NCBI GenBank assembly: GCA_030645915.1
Contig: JAUSNO010000031.1
Location: 1 to 64,000 of the forward strand
Length of the DNA: 64,000 nt
DNA from: Undibacterium sp.
Lineage (GTDB): Bacteria; Pseudomonadota; Gammaproteobacteria; Burkholderiales; Burkholderiaceae_D
Direction of reading: 5' to 3'
Shown here: positions 62,338-64,000 of the stretch, piece after piece
Numbering within the stretch: position 1 is the first letter of the stretch
Layout: each line of letters begins with the position of its first letter
Made by a program: the position numbers and the translations under genes
Notes under the pieces: model-generated
What the model saw: only the letters and a program-made list of their open reading frames with translations
Database searches by the model: none
What the model was told of the DNA's origin: nothing

Positions 62338-64000
62338 TTAGGTAGTCAGTGGTTTGTAACGGATGCGCTTAGGTTTTGCGCCTTCTTCGCCCAGACGTTT
62401 TTTCTTGTCGGCTTCGTATTCCTGATAATTACCGTCGAAGAAAGCGACTTGAGAATTACCTTCAAACGACAGAATGTGTGTGGCGATACGATCGAGGAAC
62501 CAGCGGTCATGGGAAATAACCATCACGCTGCCGGCGAATTCGAGCAAGGCGTCTTCCAGGGCGCGCAAGGTTTCGATATCCAGATCGTTCGACGGTTCAT
62601 CCAGCAGCAGCACGTTGCCGCCTTGCAGCAAGGTTTTTGCCAGATGCAAACGGCCGCGCTCACCACCGGATAAATTGCCGACGATTTTCTGCTGATCGCC
62701 GCCCTTGAAGTTGAAGCGGCCGAGGTAGGCGCGCGACGGCATTTCGAAGCGGCCTACTGTCAGGATGTCGGCACCGTTGGCGACGTCTTCAAATACCGTC
62801 TTGGTATTGGTCAGGTCTTCGCGCGACTGATCCACCAGAGAGATCTTGGCTGTTTGACCAAGAATGACTTCACCGCTATCCGGCTGTTCCAAGCCCTTGA
62901 TCATCTTGAACAAGGTTGATTTACCCGCGCCGTTAGGACCGATGATACCGACGATGGCGCCTGGCGGGACTTTGAAACTCAGGTTGTCGATCAGCAGGCG
63001 ATCGCCGAAGGCTTTGCTGACGTTCTTGAACTCGATGACTTCATTACCCAGGCGCTCGGCCACAGGGATAAAAATCTCCTGGGTCTCGTTACGCTTCTGG
63101 TATTCGTGCTCGCTCATCTCGTTGAAGCGGGCCAGACGTGCCTTGCTCTTGGCCTGACGCGCCTTAGGATTCTGACGCGACCATTCCAATTCTTTTTGCA
63201 GGGCTTTTTGACGTGCGGATTCAGTCGATTCTTCCAGCTTCAGGCGTGCTTGCTTTTGATCCAGCCACGAGCTGTAATTGCCTTTCCACGGAATGCCGTG
63301 ACCGCGATCTAGTTCCAGGATCCATTCGGCCGCGTTGTCGAGGAAGTAGCGATCATGGGTAATCGCCACCACGGTGCCAGGGAAGCGCAACAGGAATTGC
63401 TCCAGCCAATCGACCGATTCTGCATCCAGATGGTTGGTTGGCTCATCGAGCAGCAACATGTCAGGCTTGGAGAGCAGCAGTTGGCACAGCGCGACGCGAC
63501 GCTTTTCACCGCCGGATAATACGGCGATCTTGGCGTCCCATGGCGGCAGGCGTAATGCGTCTGCCGCCATTTCCAGTTGCAGCTCTACATTGTCGCCAGC
63601 GGAGGTCGAGATGATCGCTTCCAACCGTGCCTGTTCGTTGGCCAGTGCGTCGAAGTCGGCGTCTTCCTCGGCATAGGCTGCATATACTTCTTCGAGTTTT
63701 GCCTTGGCTTCAAACACTTCGCCCAGTGCCGCCTCAACAGCCTGACGGACGGTTTGTTCCGGGTTCAATTGTGGTTCTTGCGGCAGATAGCCTATCTTTA
63801 GATTCGGCATCGGGACTGCTTCGCCCTGGATGTCCTTGTCAACGCCAGCCATAATTTTGAGCAGCGATGACTTACCTGATCCGTTCAGACCTAGTACGCC
63901 GATTTTGGCGCCAGGGAAGAAGGATAGTGATATGTCTTTTAAGATTTGACGTTTGGGCGGCACGATTTTGCCGACGCGATTCATGGTGTAGACGTAATTT
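62338..64000 (-). CDS. ettA: Energy-dependent translational throttle protein EttA (start beyond right edge)
   Basis: An ABC-F ATPase of the EttA group. The frame continues past ATG 63984 to the window edge, reading NYVYTMNRVGK, which aligns with the usual MAQFVYTMHRVGK start, so the gene is cut by about three residues and the internal ATG is not the start. Two ATP-binding cassettes are present: GLNGSGKSS, LSGGEKRRVALC and LLLDEPTNHLD; then GPNGAGKST, LSGGERGRLHLA and LLLDEPSNDLD. The linker with KARLARFNEMSEHEYQKRN is the arm/P-site tRNA-interaction region. EttA binds the ribosomal E site and gates translation according to energy state. Confidence 0.95.
   Translation of the reverse strand, partial: NYVYTMNRVGKIVPPKRQILKDISLSFFPGAKIGVLGLNGSGKSSLLKIMAGVDKDIQGEAVPMPNLKIGYLPQEPQLNPEQTVRQAVEAALGEVFEAKAKLEEVYAAYAEEDADFDALANEQARLEAIISTSAGDNVELQLEMAADALRLPPWDAKIAVLSGGEKRRVALCQLLLSKPDMLLLDEPTNHLDAESVDWLEQFLLRFPGTVVAITHDRYFLDNAAEWILELDRGHGIPWKGNYSSWLDQKQARLKLEESTESARQKALQKELEWSRQNPKARQAKSKARLARFNEMSEHEYQKRNETQEIFIPVAERLGNEVIEFKNVSKAFGDRLLIDNLSFKVPPGAIVGIIGPNGAGKSTLFKMIKGLEQPDSGEVILGQTAKISLVDQSREDLTNTKTVFEDVANGADILTVGRFEMPSRAYLGRFNFKGGDQQKIVGNLSGGERGRLHLAKTLLQGGNVLLLDEPSNDLDIETLRALEDALLEFAGSVMVISHDRWFLDRIATHILSFEGNSQVAFFDGNYQEYEADKKKRLGEEGAKPKRIRYKPLTT

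Overview
The window looks like a chromosomal segment of a betaproteobacterium. A member of the Oxalobacteraceae (Undibacterium/Herminiimonas-like) is my best guess, from the flavour of the housekeeping genes (deoC, deoD, ettA) and from a complete exosortase A (XrtA/EpsH) exopolysaccharide and PEP-CTERM protein-sorting locus. No rRNA, tRNA, CRISPR array or phage genes were seen.

Layout. (1) 1-300: the truncated end of an IS30-type insertion sequence, half of a palindromic repeat and a terminator. (2) 316-3780, minus strand: a TPR protein, then the exosortase A-associated hydrolase 1, hydrolase 2 and acyl carrier protein. (3) 3781-7191, plus strand: a Tat-secreted protein of unknown function, then a PqqD-like protein, an HprK-related kinase and a nucleotidyltransferase (the 'HPr-rel-A' gene set), behind a sigma-54 promoter. 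(4) 7397-10846: an exosortase-associated acyltransferase, a PaaK-like adenylate-forming enzyme and a PEP-CTERM protein with its own sigma-54 promoter. (5) 11129-19354: the EpsB-type priming glycosyltransferase, the PrsK/PrsR two-component system, the acyl-CoA ligase and the PLP decarboxylase. The last two are separated by a 168-bp MITE-like element and a large palindromic repeat. (6) 19458-26907: a trypsin-like protease, TviB/TviC-type nucleotide-sugar enzymes, a GNAT/FemAB-like transferase and PrsT. (7) 27066-43557: the core EPS/XrtA operon: export lipoprotein (inverted), chain-length protein, tyrosine autokinase, beta-barrel protein, ATPase, WecB, deacetylase, FemAB, three glycosyltransferases, amidotransferase, and exosortase A fused to EpsI. 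(8) 43558-49640: an AT-rich glycan cassette (GT2, flippase, deacetylase, O-acyltransferase). (9) 49645-54938, minus strand: a fused deacetylase-glycosyltransferase, the exosortase-associated O-ligase, an overlooked 37-residue membrane protein and a glycosyltransferase. (10) 55170-59080: a large proline-rich lipoprotein and a PEP-CTERM trypsin-like protease. (11) 59302-64000: YigZ-like protein, deoC, a deletion remnant of deoA, deoD, a FliL-like protein and ettA, which runs off the right edge.

How it fits together. The EPS genes build, polymerise and export a polysaccharide. XrtA processes proteins carrying the VPEP C-terminal signal. PrsK/PrsR with sigma-54 should switch on the secreted substrates. 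I find the same 17-18 bp box (TGTCGRWWWWTTTTACA) 61-83 bp upstream of a -24/-12 promoter at three places: the two PEP-CTERM genes and, unexpectedly, the Tat/PqqD/HprK/nucleotidyltransferase operon. This places an uncharacterised, RiPP-like protein-modification set in the same regulon as the exosortase substrates, and it is the most interesting lead in the window. The deoA remnant, the 37-residue membrane protein, the MITE-like element and the half-palindrome beside the IS30 end are further points worth checking.
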